From Edaphobacter dinghuensis (lineage in GTDB: Bacteria; Acidobacteriota; Terriglobia; Terriglobales; Acidobacteriaceae): 64,000 nt of DNA. This document shows, one piece after another, positions 25,872 through 34,396 of the stretch (position 1 is its first letter; each line of letters begins with the position of its first letter). The stretch spans positions 479,149-543,148 of the forward strand of contig NZ_BMGT01000003.1 of the NCBI RefSeq assembly GCF_014640335.1. The letters run 5' to 3'. The notes below the pieces were generated by a model. The model had not been told where the DNA came from. It ran no database searches and saw only the letters and a list, made by a program, of their open reading frames with translations. Both the position numbers and the translations under genes were made by a program.

Positions 25872-27077
25872 CTACACCACGAGGTTCCTTTGATGCTGAA
25901 CGCCGCTATCGGTCTCAACGACGGATCCGAGCCTGTCGGAGCCATCGCCAAAACGTTTGCGGAGGAACCGGTTCATTGGGTCGGAGAAGAAGCGCGCGAC
26001 AGCCTCACCCAGCAGCCCTGCAATCACAATGACAGTGATGAAAAGGACTGGCACACCCCGCATCGGCTTGCCGAGCCTGACAAATAAGTTAAAGAGGGCA
26101 AACACCACGAACATGTGAGTGAGATAAACCTCATAGCTGCGTTGGCCTAGCTTGCGAAGCGGACTGAGCACGCGTGGGCTTCTCCATTGGGTCTGCGCTG
26201 CCGCCGCGACAAGCATACAGGTGCCCACCGCGAGAATCGTCATGTTGAGGCCGTTGCGGCCAAGCCCCCAGAGGTATGCCCGGATGGAAAAGCAGAGGCT
26301 AAAGATGAGCAAAGCTACGCCTGCGCCGCTAAGCATCCAAAGCTGCAGTCGAGAGAAGCGCAGCCGCGATACCGTCAGTGCCGTCAGGCAGCCAAGGGCA
26401 ATTGCGTCCATGCCTCCGAGATAGGAATACTCTTGCCAAACCTCGTTCCCGTGAGTAAGTACCGTGCGACCGAAAGGACCAAGGACGACAAACGCCAGCA
26501 GAAGCGTGATGAGCAGCTTGCCTCGGCCAAAGAGTCGACAGACCAAAGGGAAGAAGAGATAGAACGTCTCTTCAACAGAGAGCGACCAGAGGACGTCCCA
26601 ATTGCCCGGGAGATACCCACGACGCGCTTCAAGCAGGTTGACGTGAAAGGCGAGCGCCGCAAGCAGCGCTCGTCCGAGCCCTCCAGTTTTTGCCGGGACA
26701 ACGAAGTTCTTGATATGTGCGAAGTGAAGGCCACTCAACACTGCCAGCAGCAGGAATAGAAGAGGAGCGATTCGTGCGAAGCGTAGCTGGTAAAAATCGT
26801 GCACGTTGACAGCCGACAACGTTCCCCACCGGCGAAGTGTCGTGGAGGTAATGAGAAAACCGGAGACCACAAAAAACATCTGGACACCGAATTGGCCGTT
26901 CCATACCAGTGAAAATACAAGCTGATGAGGAAGTCCTCTGGTATACGGCACTTTTGCGCCAAGCAATCGCATGTTGACGTGGTTCATCAGCACAAAGAAG
27001 ATTGCAAGGCCTCGGAGTAGATCTACCCCGTCCAGCCGTCTCCAGCTTGCTTTCAGATTTACCGGTTCGAATGGCAT
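25872..27077 (-). CDS. Acyltransferase 3 family membrane protein
   Basis: A 401-residue integral membrane acyltransferase of the OafA/Acyltransferase_3 family that O-acetylates surface polysaccharides or other exported molecules. About ten hydrophobic segments are present. The first contains the motif GLAIFFVLMNHVNMRLLG with the conserved His. FFVVSGFLIT and GNWDVLWSLSVEETFYLFFPLVCRL are also typical, the latter matching the WSLSVEEQFYL motif. The C-terminal 30 residues are charged and cytoplasmic. It sits between the Lpt permease gene and an arsR-type gene, all on the minus strand. The acceptor is unknown. Confidence 0.86.
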   Translation of the reverse strand: MPFEPVNLKASWRRLDGVDLLRGLAIFFVLMNHVNMRLLGAKVPYTRGLPHQLVFSLVWNGQFGVQMFFVVSGFLITSTTLRRWGTLSAVNVHDFYQLRFARIAPLLFLLLAVLSGLHFAHIKNFVVPAKTGGLGRALLAALAFHVNLLEARRGYLPGNWDVLWSLSVEETFYLFFPLVCRLFGRGKLLITLLLAFVVLGPFGRTVLTHGNEVWQEYSYLGGMDAIALGCLTALTVSRLRFSRLQLWMLSGAGVALLIFSLCFSIRAYLWGLGRNGLNMTILAVGTCMLVAAAAQTQWRSPRVLSPLRKLGQRSYEVYLTHMFVVFALFNLFVRLGKPMRGVPVLFITVIVIAGLLGEAVARFFSDPMNRFLRKRFGDGSDRLGSVVETDSGVQHQRNLVV

Positions 27078-27214
27078 GTCTCATGATCCGTCATGAATCG
27101 AGAGCGCTCATTCGAAAAAAGCAGCTATGTGGCTAGTGGTGTGTTCTTAGTAAACGTGCACGCCATAAGGCGCGGAGTGTCAGATAGTTCTGTCGCTTTT
27201 ATAAAGCCGTGCGG

Positions 27215-27586
27215 CTACTCCCCTTCTTCGGTGAATTGGTTTTCACGGGCGATACGCTGCATCATCTTCTGCTCCGCCCGTTCCTTGACCTTGTCAATCT
27301 GATGAGTCCAGAAGCGCTCATACGTCTTAACCCAGTCGTGCACAGGCTTCAACTCTTTTGGGTTCAGACGGTACATTCGCGACTGGCCGCACTTGCTTAC
27401 GGTTACGATGCCAACCCTGCGCAGCACACTCAGGTGTTTGGAGACGGCAGGCTGGGGCAGGCGAAGCGTCGAAACGACCTCGCCGACTGCGTGCTCCTTG
27501 CCGTCTACAAGTACGGCGATGATCTCGCGCCGTCGGGGTTCTGCGATTGCGTTGAAGACATCGGTTGTAGTGGCAGCGCGTGGCAT
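27215..27586 (-). CDS. ArsR-family winged-helix repressor
   Basis: A 123-residue ArsR/SmtB-type transcription factor. The winged helix has IAEPRRREIIAVLVDG, a recognition helix in LPQPAVSKHLSVLRRVGIV and the wing GQSRMYRLNPKEL. The C-terminus is a charged helix. No ArsR-type metal-binding CVC motif is present, and the IAEPRRR start is typical of the SdpR-like, non-metal subgroup often paired with an AHSA1/SRPBCC gene. No such partner is adjacent here. The ATG lies about 5 bp beyond a consensus promoter whose spacer is an inverted repeat, suggesting autoregulation and a leaderless mRNA. Confidence 0.85.
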   Translation of the reverse strand: MPRAATTTDVFNAIAEPRRREIIAVLVDGKEHAVGEVVSTLRLPQPAVSKHLSVLRRVGIVTVSKCGQSRMYRLNPKELKPVHDWVKTYERFWTHQIDKVKERAEQKMMQRIARENQFTEEGE

Positions 27587-27593
27587 ATAGATA

Positions 27594-27620
27594 TAATATT
27601 CTTATATAGGAATATGTCAA
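27594..27620 (-). promoter_or_regulatory. arsR-type promoter with an inverted repeat between -35 and -10
   Basis: On the minus strand TTGACA (plus-strand positions 27615-27620) is followed 16-18 bp later by TATTAT/TTATAT. The spacer holds the perfect 6-bp inverted repeat ATATTC-N8-GAATAT (27596-27601 and 27610-27615), a typical ArsR operator position. The repressor's own ATG at 27586 is only a few bases past the -10. Confidence 0.7.
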
Positions 27621-27683
27621 GCGAAGAAATGCTGCACCTGCAAGGATGATATAGAGCAGGACTTCACAGCTTATGGAATCAAG

Positions 27684-28412
27684 TTAAGGATTAGCGACGA
27701 ATCGATAACCGATGCCGCGCACAGTAAGAAGATGCTGTGGACTGCCGGGATCGTCTTCGATGTAGCGGCGAAGACGCACAATGAAATTATCGATGGCGCG
27801 CGTATCGGTATCCTCGTGAACACGCCACACCTGTTCAAGGATGTCCTTGCGCGGCACAATCTGGCCTTCGCGATCGGTGAGGTAGCGTAGAAGGTCTGCT
27901 TCCATCATTGTCAGATGTGTTGTCCGATTGGGCGCAACTAACTCGAGCGCATCGAAGCGAATGGTGCGATGGTTGAAGCTGTATTCGTCCGGCGGCAGCT
28001 CCGCAGGCGCGGGCGTATTTTGCCATGCGGCCCGGCGCAACAGAGACTTCAGTCGCATCAGCAGGATGCTCAGCTCGAAGGGTTTTGGCAGATAATCGTC
28101 GGCACCCGCTTCGAGTCCCTCAAGAATATCCAGTGGACGAGCGCGTGCCGTCAGCATCAGCACTGGCGTATATCGCCGGGCCTCGCGCAGAGCATGAACA
28201 ATGGCAAAGCCGTCCGTGCCCGGCAACATACAGTCCAGCACGATGGCAGCGATCTTGTCCTGCGTCTTCAACAGGTACTCCAGAGCAGCATCGCCATCAG
28301 ACTCGTGATGTGTGGCATAGCCTTCCGCTTGAAGATTGAACAGTAGCCCCTGCGCAAGATGCTCTTCATCTTCAACGAGGACGATCAGTGTAGCAGTCGA
28401 TTCTGTCATCAT
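27684..28412 (-). CDS. OmpR/PhoB-family response regulator
   Basis: A 242-residue two-component regulator. The receiver domain (about 9-125) has the acidic pair VEDEE, the phospho-acceptor Asp60 in LDCMLPGTDG, the Thr in LMLTARA and the Lys in LPKPFE. The C-terminal winged helix (about 140-240) has the transactivation-loop region and the recognition helix in HEDTDTRAIDNFIVRLRRYI, ending in VRGIGYRFV. It overlaps the upstream kinase gene by 4 bp and forms a classic kinase-regulator operon. The two Pho-box-like arrays upstream of the phosphoesterase about 2 kb away are candidate targets (inference). Confidence 0.93.
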   Translation of the reverse strand: MMTESTATLIVLVEDEEHLAQGLLFNLQAEGYATHHESDGDAALEYLLKTQDKIAAIVLDCMLPGTDGFAIVHALREARRYTPVLMLTARARPLDILEGLEAGADDYLPKPFELSILLMRLKSLLRRAAWQNTPAPAELPPDEYSFNHRTIRFDALELVAPNRTTHLTMMEADLLRYLTDREGQIVPRKDILEQVWRVHEDTDTRAIDNFIVRLRRYIEDDPGSPQHLLTVRGIGYRFVANP

Positions 28413-29332
28413 TTATCCGGTTTCCCCTCGGGGCCCGCTAACGGCAACGTAAAGGTGATCGTAGTGCCAAGGCTCGTGCCGGCGCTCGATGCAGTAACAT
28501 CTCCGCCGTGCTGGCGCGCAATGTTGCGTACCAGGAACAGACCCAACCCGGTTCCCTTGATCTTGACCATGGAGCGCCCAGGCACGCGATAAAACCTGCG
28601 GAAGATGCGCTTGTACTCATTGGAGGGCAAGCCCATGCCCTTATCGGTGATGCGCAGTGTGACCCACGTATAACGTGTGATGGCCAGCGAGCAGCGAACA
28701 TGCACGCCATCGGGCGAATACTTGACAGCATTGTCGAGTACGTTGACGATCGCGGTGCGCAGGTCCTCTGGAATACCGATGACCTGCAGACGTACGGCGC
28801 CCGACACCGGTTCGAGGTAGATGCTATCCGCTGCAAGGTGATGCCGCTGCAGCGTGACCTGGATACACTCCTCAAGCAGCGTTTCGATGTCGATGACGGT
28901 GCGATTCTGCTGACGATGGCGCTGGCCCAGTTGACCGGCCTTCAACACCTGTTCCACGGTGGCCAGCAGCCGATCTGAATCCGCCAGCATGATCTTATAG
29001 AACTGTTGCCGCTGCTCTTCTTCGACGGGGCGGCGTTGCAGGGTCTCCAGATAAAGGCGGATCGAAGCGATCGGCGTCTTTAGCTCGTGGCTGACGGCGT
29101 TTAAAAAGGAGTCCTGCCGCTCGTTGCGGCGAACCTCTCGCACCAGAAAAACCGTATTGAGGACAACTCCCGCGATCAGCAGGCTGAAGAGGATAACGCC
29201 AAGCACCGCGAATGCGACCGCGCGGTCATTAAGAATGATCCACCCGATATTCAGCGCAATCGCAAGGCCCACAAGCAGGACGCCGAGCGTGATGAAGAAG
29301 GCGATGGTTCCGCGGCGTCGGGTAATATTCAT
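28409..29332 (-). CDS. Sensor histidine kinase, intramembrane-sensing type
   Basis: A histidine kinase of about 307 residues. Two transmembrane helices near the N-terminus (about 12-32 and 38-64) are joined by only about six residues, so there is no periplasmic sensor domain. They run straight into the dimerisation helix with the phospho-His in NAVSHELKTPIASIRL (His82 from this start). The ATPase domain has the N box NVLDNAVKYSP, the G1 loop ITDKGMGLP, the F box RIFRRFYRVPG and the G2 loop KGTGLGLFLV. No PAS or HAMP domain is evident. The ATG at 29332 (MNITRRRG) is preferred over 29362, which lies at the tail of the desaturase terminator. Confidence 0.91.
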   Translation of the reverse strand: MNITRRRGTIAFFITLGVLLVGLAIALNIGWIILNDRAVAFAVLGVILFSLLIAGVVLNTVFLVREVRRNERQDSFLNAVSHELKTPIASIRLYLETLQRRPVEEEQRQQFYKIMLADSDRLLATVEQVLKAGQLGQRHRQQNRTVIDIETLLEECIQVTLQRHHLAADSIYLEPVSGAVRLQVIGIPEDLRTAIVNVLDNAVKYSPDGVHVRCSLAITRYTWVTLRITDKGMGLPSNEYKRIFRRFYRVPGRSMVKIKGTGLGLFLVRNIARQHGGDVTASSAGTSLGTTITFTLPLAGPEGKPDK

Positions 29333-29362
29333 GACCGTTGCTGAAAGTATAGCGGCAGGCAT

Positions 29363-29402
29363 TAAAAAGCTAAGGCGTAGAACGGGGTTCCACGCCTTAG
29401 CT
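29363..29402 (-). terminator. Intrinsic terminator of the desaturase gene
   Basis: AGCTAAGGCGT (29368-29378) pairs with ACGCCTTAGCT (29392-29402), with an inner GAAC/GTTC extension. On the minus strand the stem is followed directly by TTTTTA. It separates the desaturase (stop 29422) from the kinase gene just downstream, so the kinase needs its own start of transcription within about 30 bp or relies on read-through. Confidence 0.85.
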
Positions 29403-29421
29403 CCGGGTTTGATGCCGAATC

Positions 29422-30411
29422 TTACGCGCCTGCGGGCTTTGGGTTCTGCGGATCGAACTTGGCGATCTGTACCTTCTTCGCCAGGCCAATCTTCGAGAGC
29501 AGCCAGATGCCGTAGTAATTAATGTCGAACTCGTACCACGCCAGTCCATGCCGCGCGCTTACAGGGTGCGCGTGGTGGTTGTTGTGCCAGCCTTCGCCGC
29601 CGGTAAGAATTGCTACCCACCAGTTATTGCGCGAGTCGTCCTTGGTTTCGAAGCGTCGCTTGCCCCACATGTGCGTGGCCGAATTCACCAACCAGGTTGC
29701 ATGCAGACCAACAGTGACGCGGAGGAATGTTCCCCATAGGACCATGCCGAGCGCGCCGACGATGCGATGGTCGGGACCGGCAAGGGCAGCGCCGATGGCA
29801 ATCTGAAGGAAACCAGTCAATGTCAGTGGAACCCAGTGGTATTTGCTCAGCCACACATGCACTGGATCGCGGGTAAGGTCGGGAGCGTAACGACCCAGGA
29901 GCGCGGTCTCGGAGTGCATGGCGCGACCGGAAAGGATCCAGCCGGCGTGCGCCCACCAGGTGCCGTCGTGCGGTGTATGCGGATCGCCCTCATCGTCGGA
30001 GTTCTGATGGTGAACACGATGTGTAGCCACCCAGAAGATCGGTCCACCCTCGAGCGCCAACGTTCCGCACATGGTCAAAAAGTATTCGACCCATCGCGGC
30101 GTCTTATAGCCACGGTGAGTCAGCAGACGGTGATAAGCCATGCCGATGCCGACGTTGATCGCGAAGAAGTACATGATGACGAACGCAGCGAGATTCTTCC
30201 AGCTGAAGAAGAAGAGCGCGGCAATGGCGCCCACATGGAACAGCCCCATGGCAATGGTGGTGATCCAGTTGATGCGGCCTTGCTGATACTCGCGGCCCAT
30301 GCGAAGGTCCTGCTTTACCTTCTGGCGGACTTCGGCGACAACAGGAATGACGCGTGCGGCGGCGGCCTTCGTCGTCGTCGTTTCTTCGGGCTTGGTAATC
30401 GTGGGTGACAT
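29422..30411 (-). CDS. Membrane fatty acid (delta-9 type) desaturase
   Basis: An acyl-CoA/acyl-lipid desaturase of about 329 residues that inserts cis double bonds using a di-iron centre. Three histidine boxes are visible: YHRLLTHRG (HxxxxH), THRVHHQ (HxxHH) and EGWHNNHHAH (HxxHH). Four hydrophobic segments surround them. The last about 20 residues are a soluble Lys/Pro tail. The ATG at 30411 (MSPTITKPEE) is chosen because the TTG about 33 bp further up has no better context. It is divergent from the phosphoesterase gene, and the shared 153-bp gap carries Pho-box-like repeats that could serve either gene. Confidence 0.92.
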   Translation of the reverse strand: MSPTITKPEETTTTKAAAARVIPVVAEVRQKVKQDLRMGREYQQGRINWITTIAMGLFHVGAIAALFFFSWKNLAAFVIMYFFAINVGIGMAYHRLLTHRGYKTPRWVEYFLTMCGTLALEGGPIFWVATHRVHHQNSDDEGDPHTPHDGTWWAHAGWILSGRAMHSETALLGRYAPDLTRDPVHVWLSKYHWVPLTLTGFLQIAIGAALAGPDHRIVGALGMVLWGTFLRVTVGLHATWLVNSATHMWGKRRFETKDDSRNNWWVAILTGGEGWHNNHHAHPVSARHGLAWYEFDINYYGIWLLSKIGLAKKVQIAKFDPQNPKPAGA

Positions 30412-30468
30412 ATTGGGAGCGATCCTTTGTACTGCTGATCTCAACGCTATCAGCCATCAAAGCAGGCA

Positions 30469-30528
30469 GGTGTAAGACTTTTGTAATGGCTCCGTATTTC
30501 GTGCCTGCACTTTGTAAAACTTTTGTAA
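30469..30528. promoter_or_regulatory. Two Pho-box-like tandem repeats
   Basis: Box A is GGTGTAA-GACT-TTTGTAA (30469-30486) and box B is TTTGTAA-AACT-TTTGTAA (30511-30528). Each is two 7-mers with a 4-bp spacer (11-bp period), the architecture of PhoB boxes. The boxes are 42 bp apart, about four DNA turns, so they face the same side. They lie 37 bp upstream of the phosphoesterase ATG and in the divergent gap to the desaturase. Regulator identity is inferred. Confidence 0.6.
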
Positions 30529-30564
30529 TGCCACTAAGAAGAGTGGAGTTGTAAGGTAAATGGC

Positions 30565-33408
30565 ATGACTTGTTCAGCGAAGTTTCTGACGGCTGCATTT
30601 ACGGTTACCGTGATGACAGCAGGGGCCATTAGTGTTCTGGGCCAGACGATCAATCTGCCGAGTGGAAAGCAAATCGTAGGCCCGGTTCCCGGCAGTCCAC
30701 AGCGTCTCAATAGCCTGCCCATCTCAATGGCTGTCTCGCGCGATGGTCGATACGTCGTCACTGTCAATGCGGGCTATGGAACCTACGAGTCCAATTACAT
30801 GCAATCGCTTGCCGTGATGGACACGCAAACCGGCAATATTACTGATTTTCCCGACGACCGTACACTGGTCGGCGCAGGCCAGACGCTCTACTCCGGCCTC
30901 GCCTTCAGCCGCGACGGCCGTCATATTTATGCGAGCATGGCTTCCACTTCAGATCCAACCGGCAAACGAGCCAACGATACTGGCAACGGAGTTGTAGTTT
31001 ACGGCTTCAGCGATGGCAGAATCTCACGCGAGCGCATGATTAAAATTCCTCTGCAGCAACTGGCTGCGGGCCGTAAAACCATGCTGGTTGGCGGCGTCGA
31101 AGGTGATAAGGGGATTCCGTTTCCTGCGGCTATCGCTGTTGTGGGTGGTGCCGGGACAGAGAAGCTGTTGGTCGCCGACAATCTCTCTGACGATGTACTA
31201 CTGATCGACGCAAACTCAGGTGCGATACTCACGCGGTTCGATCTCTCAGAGAACAATACTGTGCCATCGACCTATCCGGTCGCTCTGGCTGTCTCGCCCG
31301 ATGGCTCACGTGCCTTCGTCGCTCTTTGGAACGCCTCCGAGGTCGTCGAGCTGGATCTGAAAGGCGGCATCGTCGGTCGAAAGCTTTCACTGCTCAAGCC
31401 CAATGTAGCCACTGCTCCGGGAACACATCCCTCCGCGCTTGAGATCTCTCCGGACGGACAGACCATGTACGTTGCGCTCTCAAACCGCGATGCAATCGCG
31501 GCGATCAACATCAAGGCCACGCAGTTCGCTGTGAAGGGCTACTTTGATACCCGGCTCCCAGGTCAAAGCTACTTCGGTGCAGAGCCTGTGGCCCTCGCCC
31601 TTGGCGCGGGCGGAAGGCAGCTCTACGTTGCCAACTTCGGCTCGGATTCGGTTGCGGTGATCGACACCGCAAAGCTGACTGCTGGTGCTGCAAAGAAAGG
31701 CATGATTGAGCCCACGGGATTTGTGCCTACTGAATGGCTGCCGGTCTCGATGGCCTTTACCGGCGGCAAGCTCTACCTTGCAACCGACAAGGGCAAGGGG
31801 ACCGGCCCCAACAACTTTCCGCAACGACGCACATCCCAGACCATTGCCGCGAAGAAATTGCAGGGTGCTACCACCTACATCGGCACCTTGCTCTATGGCT
31901 CCATGGTCTCGCTCGATATGGCAACGCTCGAACAGAATCTTCCGCGCTGGACATCTGAGGTTCTCGAGGCAAATCGTCTCAAAGCGGCTCAGCAAAAGCT
32001 GGTCTTCGCCAATGGCGGCAATCCAATCAAGCACGTCATCTACATCATCAAAGAGAATCGTACCTACGATCAGTTGTTCGGCGATCTCAAACAGAACGGC
32101 AATGCAGTTGGCAACGGTGACCCGAGCCTGACCATGTACGGCGAAGACGTTACGCCTAACCAACACCGCATGGCGCTCCAGTTCGGCGTCTTGGACAACT
32201 TCTACGACTCAGGCGAGGTCTCGGGACAGGGGCATGTCTGGTCGAATGCAGCCATCGGCACCGACTATCTGGAGAAGACCTGGTCGCAGAACTACAGCCG
32301 TGGCCAGCGCACCTACGATTTCGAGGGCATGGTCGCGGATGGCTATCCCATTCAACAGAACATCCCCGATGTCAACGAGCCGTCGAGCGGGTATCTATGG
32401 GGTGATCTTGCCGCACACGGCAAAACACTCTATCACTTTGGCGAGTACATCTCCTCTACCTTTTGCAGCGACAAGGACGCGATGAAGCAGGTCGATTCGC
32501 AGCAAGGCGCGATGTCCGGCTCGACCAAGCTCTGTGTGCCGAAGTCGATCCCACCCGGTGGCCAGATTCCCGAGGTCTGGGGCGGCGGCATCAACAAGTG
32601 GCCGTGGGCGATTCCTCTGCTTGCGCGCAACGTCGCCACCAAGCCCGAACTCGTCGGACACTTCGCTCCGGAGCAGCCGGACTTCAACCTGATGGTGCCC
32701 GACCAGATTCGCGTTGCCGTCTTTCTTCGCCACTTCAAAAAGTGGGTCGCTGACCGTAATGCCGGCAACGACACAATGCCTAACTTTGTCATGCTGAGAA
32801 TGCCCGACGACCACACTGCTGGGACTCGTCCCGGCGCGCCAAGTCCTAAGTCTTCTATCGCCGATAACGATCTGGCCATCGGTCGCGCTGTCGATGCGGT
32901 TTCGCACTCCGCCTACTGGAACGACACCGCGTTCTTCATTCTTGAAGACGACGCGCAAAACGGCGCAGACCACGTGGACGCTCACCGCAGCATGGCCCTC
33001 GTGATCAGCAAGTATGCTCCGCGAAAGGCAGACGGAAGTGCATTCGTCGACAGCCGCTTTTACACTACAGTCTCAATGATCCGTACGATGGAGATGGTTC
33101 TGGGCCTTCCTCCGATGAATAACAACGATGCCTTCAGCAGCGCGATGACGCCTGAATTTACCGGTCCCGGTGATCAGCCGCCGTTCACCGCGGATTACGT
33201 GAATCGCGACAACGGCCTGATCTACACTGCGAACAAAAGAACCGCGCCCGGAGCAAAGCAGTCCATGAAGATGGACTTTCGTCACGCCGACCGGGCCGAC
33301 TCCCGCAAGCTGAACGTGATCCTGTGGAAGGACGCGATGGGTGACAAGCCGGTTCCAGCCCAGTTGTTGATTCACTATAAAAAGGTGAAAGATGACGATG
33401 ATGATTAG
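30565..33408 (+). CDS. Secreted YncE beta-propeller / phosphoesterase fusion
   Basis: A 947-residue exported bifunctional protein. A signal peptide (TAAFTVTVMTAGAISVLGQ) precedes a seven-bladed YncE-type propeller, residues about 40-400, with repeats such as ISPDGQTMYVAL and LGAGGRQLYVANFGS. From about residue 490 comes a phosphoesterase (PF04185, phospholipase C / acid phosphatase AcpA) domain. It starts IKHVIYIIKENRTYDQLFGDL, whose ENRTYD is the first metal site, and has EDDAQNGADHVDAHR as the late metal-binding motif. It probably releases phosphate from organic phosphates or phospholipids outside the cell. The C-terminus ends in an acidic DDDD tail. Two Pho-box-like repeats lie just upstream, which fits phosphate-starvation control. 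Confidence 0.88.
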   Translation: MTCSAKFLTAAFTVTVMTAGAISVLGQTINLPSGKQIVGPVPGSPQRLNSLPISMAVSRDGRYVVTVNAGYGTYESNYMQSLAVMDTQTGNITDFPDDRTLVGAGQTLYSGLAFSRDGRHIYASMASTSDPTGKRANDTGNGVVVYGFSDGRISRERMIKIPLQQLAAGRKTMLVGGVEGDKGIPFPAAIAVVGGAGTEKLLVADNLSDDVLLIDANSGAILTRFDLSENNTVPSTYPVALAVSPDGSRAFVALWNASEVVELDLKGGIVGRKLSLLKPNVATAPGTHPSALEISPDGQTMYVALSNRDAIAAINIKATQFAVKGYFDTRLPGQSYFGAEPVALALGAGGRQLYVANFGSDSVAVIDTAKLTAGAAKKGMIEPTGFVPTEWLPVSMAFTGGKLYLATDKGKGTGPNNFPQRRTSQTIAAKKLQGATTYIGTLLYGSMVSLDMATLEQNLPRWTSEVLEANRLKAAQQKLVFANGGNPIKHVIYIIKENRTYDQLFGDLKQNGNAVGNGDPSLTMYGEDVTPNQHRMALQFGVLDNFYDSGEVSGQGHVWSNAAIGTDYLEKTWSQNYSRGQRTYDFEGMVADGYPIQQNIPDVNEPSSGYLWGDLAAHGKTLYHFGEYISSTFCSDKDAMKQVDSQQGAMSGSTKLCVPKSIPPGGQIPEVWGGGINKWPWAIPLLARNVATKPELVGHFAPEQPDFNLMVPDQIRVAVFLRHFKKWVADRNAGNDTMPNFVMLRMPDDHTAGTRPGAPSPKSSIADNDLAIGRAVDAVSHSAYWNDTAFFILEDDAQNGADHVDAHRSMALVISKYAPRKADGSAFVDSRFYTTVSMIRTMEMVLGLPPMNNNDAFSSAMTPEFTGPGDQPPFTADYVNRDNGLIYTANKRTAPGAKQSMKMDFRHADRADSRKLNVILWKDAMGDKPVPAQLLIHYKKVKDDDDD

Positions 33409-33453
33409 CGAGTAAACTGACCTGAGCACATACCCTCAGGAGAACTCTTCTCA

Positions 33454-34374
33454 ATGTCCAACTCGCACAGTTCAAACCTGCCCGCTCCCTTTCGCCTGAA
33501 GCCATGGTTCAGCGAGCGTGTATGGGGTAAGAGTGATCTCCTTCCTTGGTATGAATCAACCGGCACCAATGAGCTCGTCGGAGAGGCATGGCTCACCGGC
33601 CCGGCGAGCATCGTTGAGACCGGTCCTTTCTCCGGCAAGACCTTCGAGGAGATGTCCGGCAGGATTGGCGGTGAGTTTCCCTTGTTGGTCAAGATCCTCT
33701 TTCCCAACGACAAGCTCTCCGTTCAGGTTCACCCCGACGACGTTCAGGCCCAGGCCGCAGGGGAGACCCGCGGCAAGACGGAGTGTTGGTACGTCCTCGA
33801 AGCCGTCCCCGGTGCCACCGTCTCTCTCGGCCTCAAGTCGGGAGCCGGCGCCGCAGAGGTAGCAGCTTCGGTAGCTGATGGAACTATGGAAGAGCTGTTG
33901 GAACAGGTTTCCGTCTCGGTTGGCGACATGATCTTTGTGGATGCAGGAACCGTCCACGCCATCGGGCCTGGCGTCGTTCTGCTTGAGACCCAGCAGACCA
34001 GCGATGTCACCTATCGCCTCTACGACTACGGTCGCCCGCGTGAGCTGCATCTGGAAAAGGGAATCGCCGTCATCAAGGCGAAGACCAAGGCAGGCAAAGT
34101 CGAACCTCGTCCGATGGACGGCTTCGTTCGCCTGATCGAACAGGAGTATTTCACCGTAGACCGCTTCGATGTTCCCTTTGGCGAGATCAAAATCCCAGCC
34201 ACTGGCCCAGCCTGCCTGGTGAGCCTCTCCGGCTGGGGCACGGTGAAGAGCGCTCACGGCTCAACCGGCCTTAAGCCCGGTCAGGCGGTCGTTCTTCCTC
34301 AAGGGACTGGCGATATTGTCATCGACGCACCGGCCGCCCTCTCTTTCGTCCGCTGCATGGCACCTGCAAGCTAA
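33454..34374 (+). CDS. manA: Mannose-6-phosphate isomerase, class I
   Basis: A zinc-dependent cupin enzyme, 306 residues, interconverting fructose-6-P and mannose-6-P for GDP-sugar supply. Zinc ligands are in VQVHPDD and GKTECWYVLEA, and further in DAGTVHAIGPGVVLLETQQTSDVTYRLYDYGR, the signature with the third His and the catalytic Arg. The short length (compact, without the long alpha insertion of enterobacterial ManA) matches the Bacillus-like type. AGGAG about 11 bp before the ATG supports the start. It lies 45 bp after the phosphoesterase and converges with an IclR gene; pgi, which shares its product fructose-6-P, is nearby. Confidence 0.93.
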   Translation: MSNSHSSNLPAPFRLKPWFSERVWGKSDLLPWYESTGTNELVGEAWLTGPASIVETGPFSGKTFEEMSGRIGGEFPLLVKILFPNDKLSVQVHPDDVQAQAAGETRGKTECWYVLEAVPGATVSLGLKSGAGAAEVAASVADGTMEELLEQVSVSVGDMIFVDAGTVHAIGPGVVLLETQQTSDVTYRLYDYGRPRELHLEKGIAVIKAKTKAGKVEPRPMDGFVRLIEQEYFTVDRFDVPFGEIKIPATGPACLVSLSGWGTVKSAHGSTGLKPGQAVVLPQGTGDIVIDAPAALSFVRCMAPAS

Positions 34375-34396
34375 CTCGAGACTGATTCGCGCACAA

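Noticed and set aside
27215..27586. Metal-sensing ArsR tied to the ArsB-like gene
   Set aside because: The CVC metal motif is missing and the genes are about 22 kb apart.
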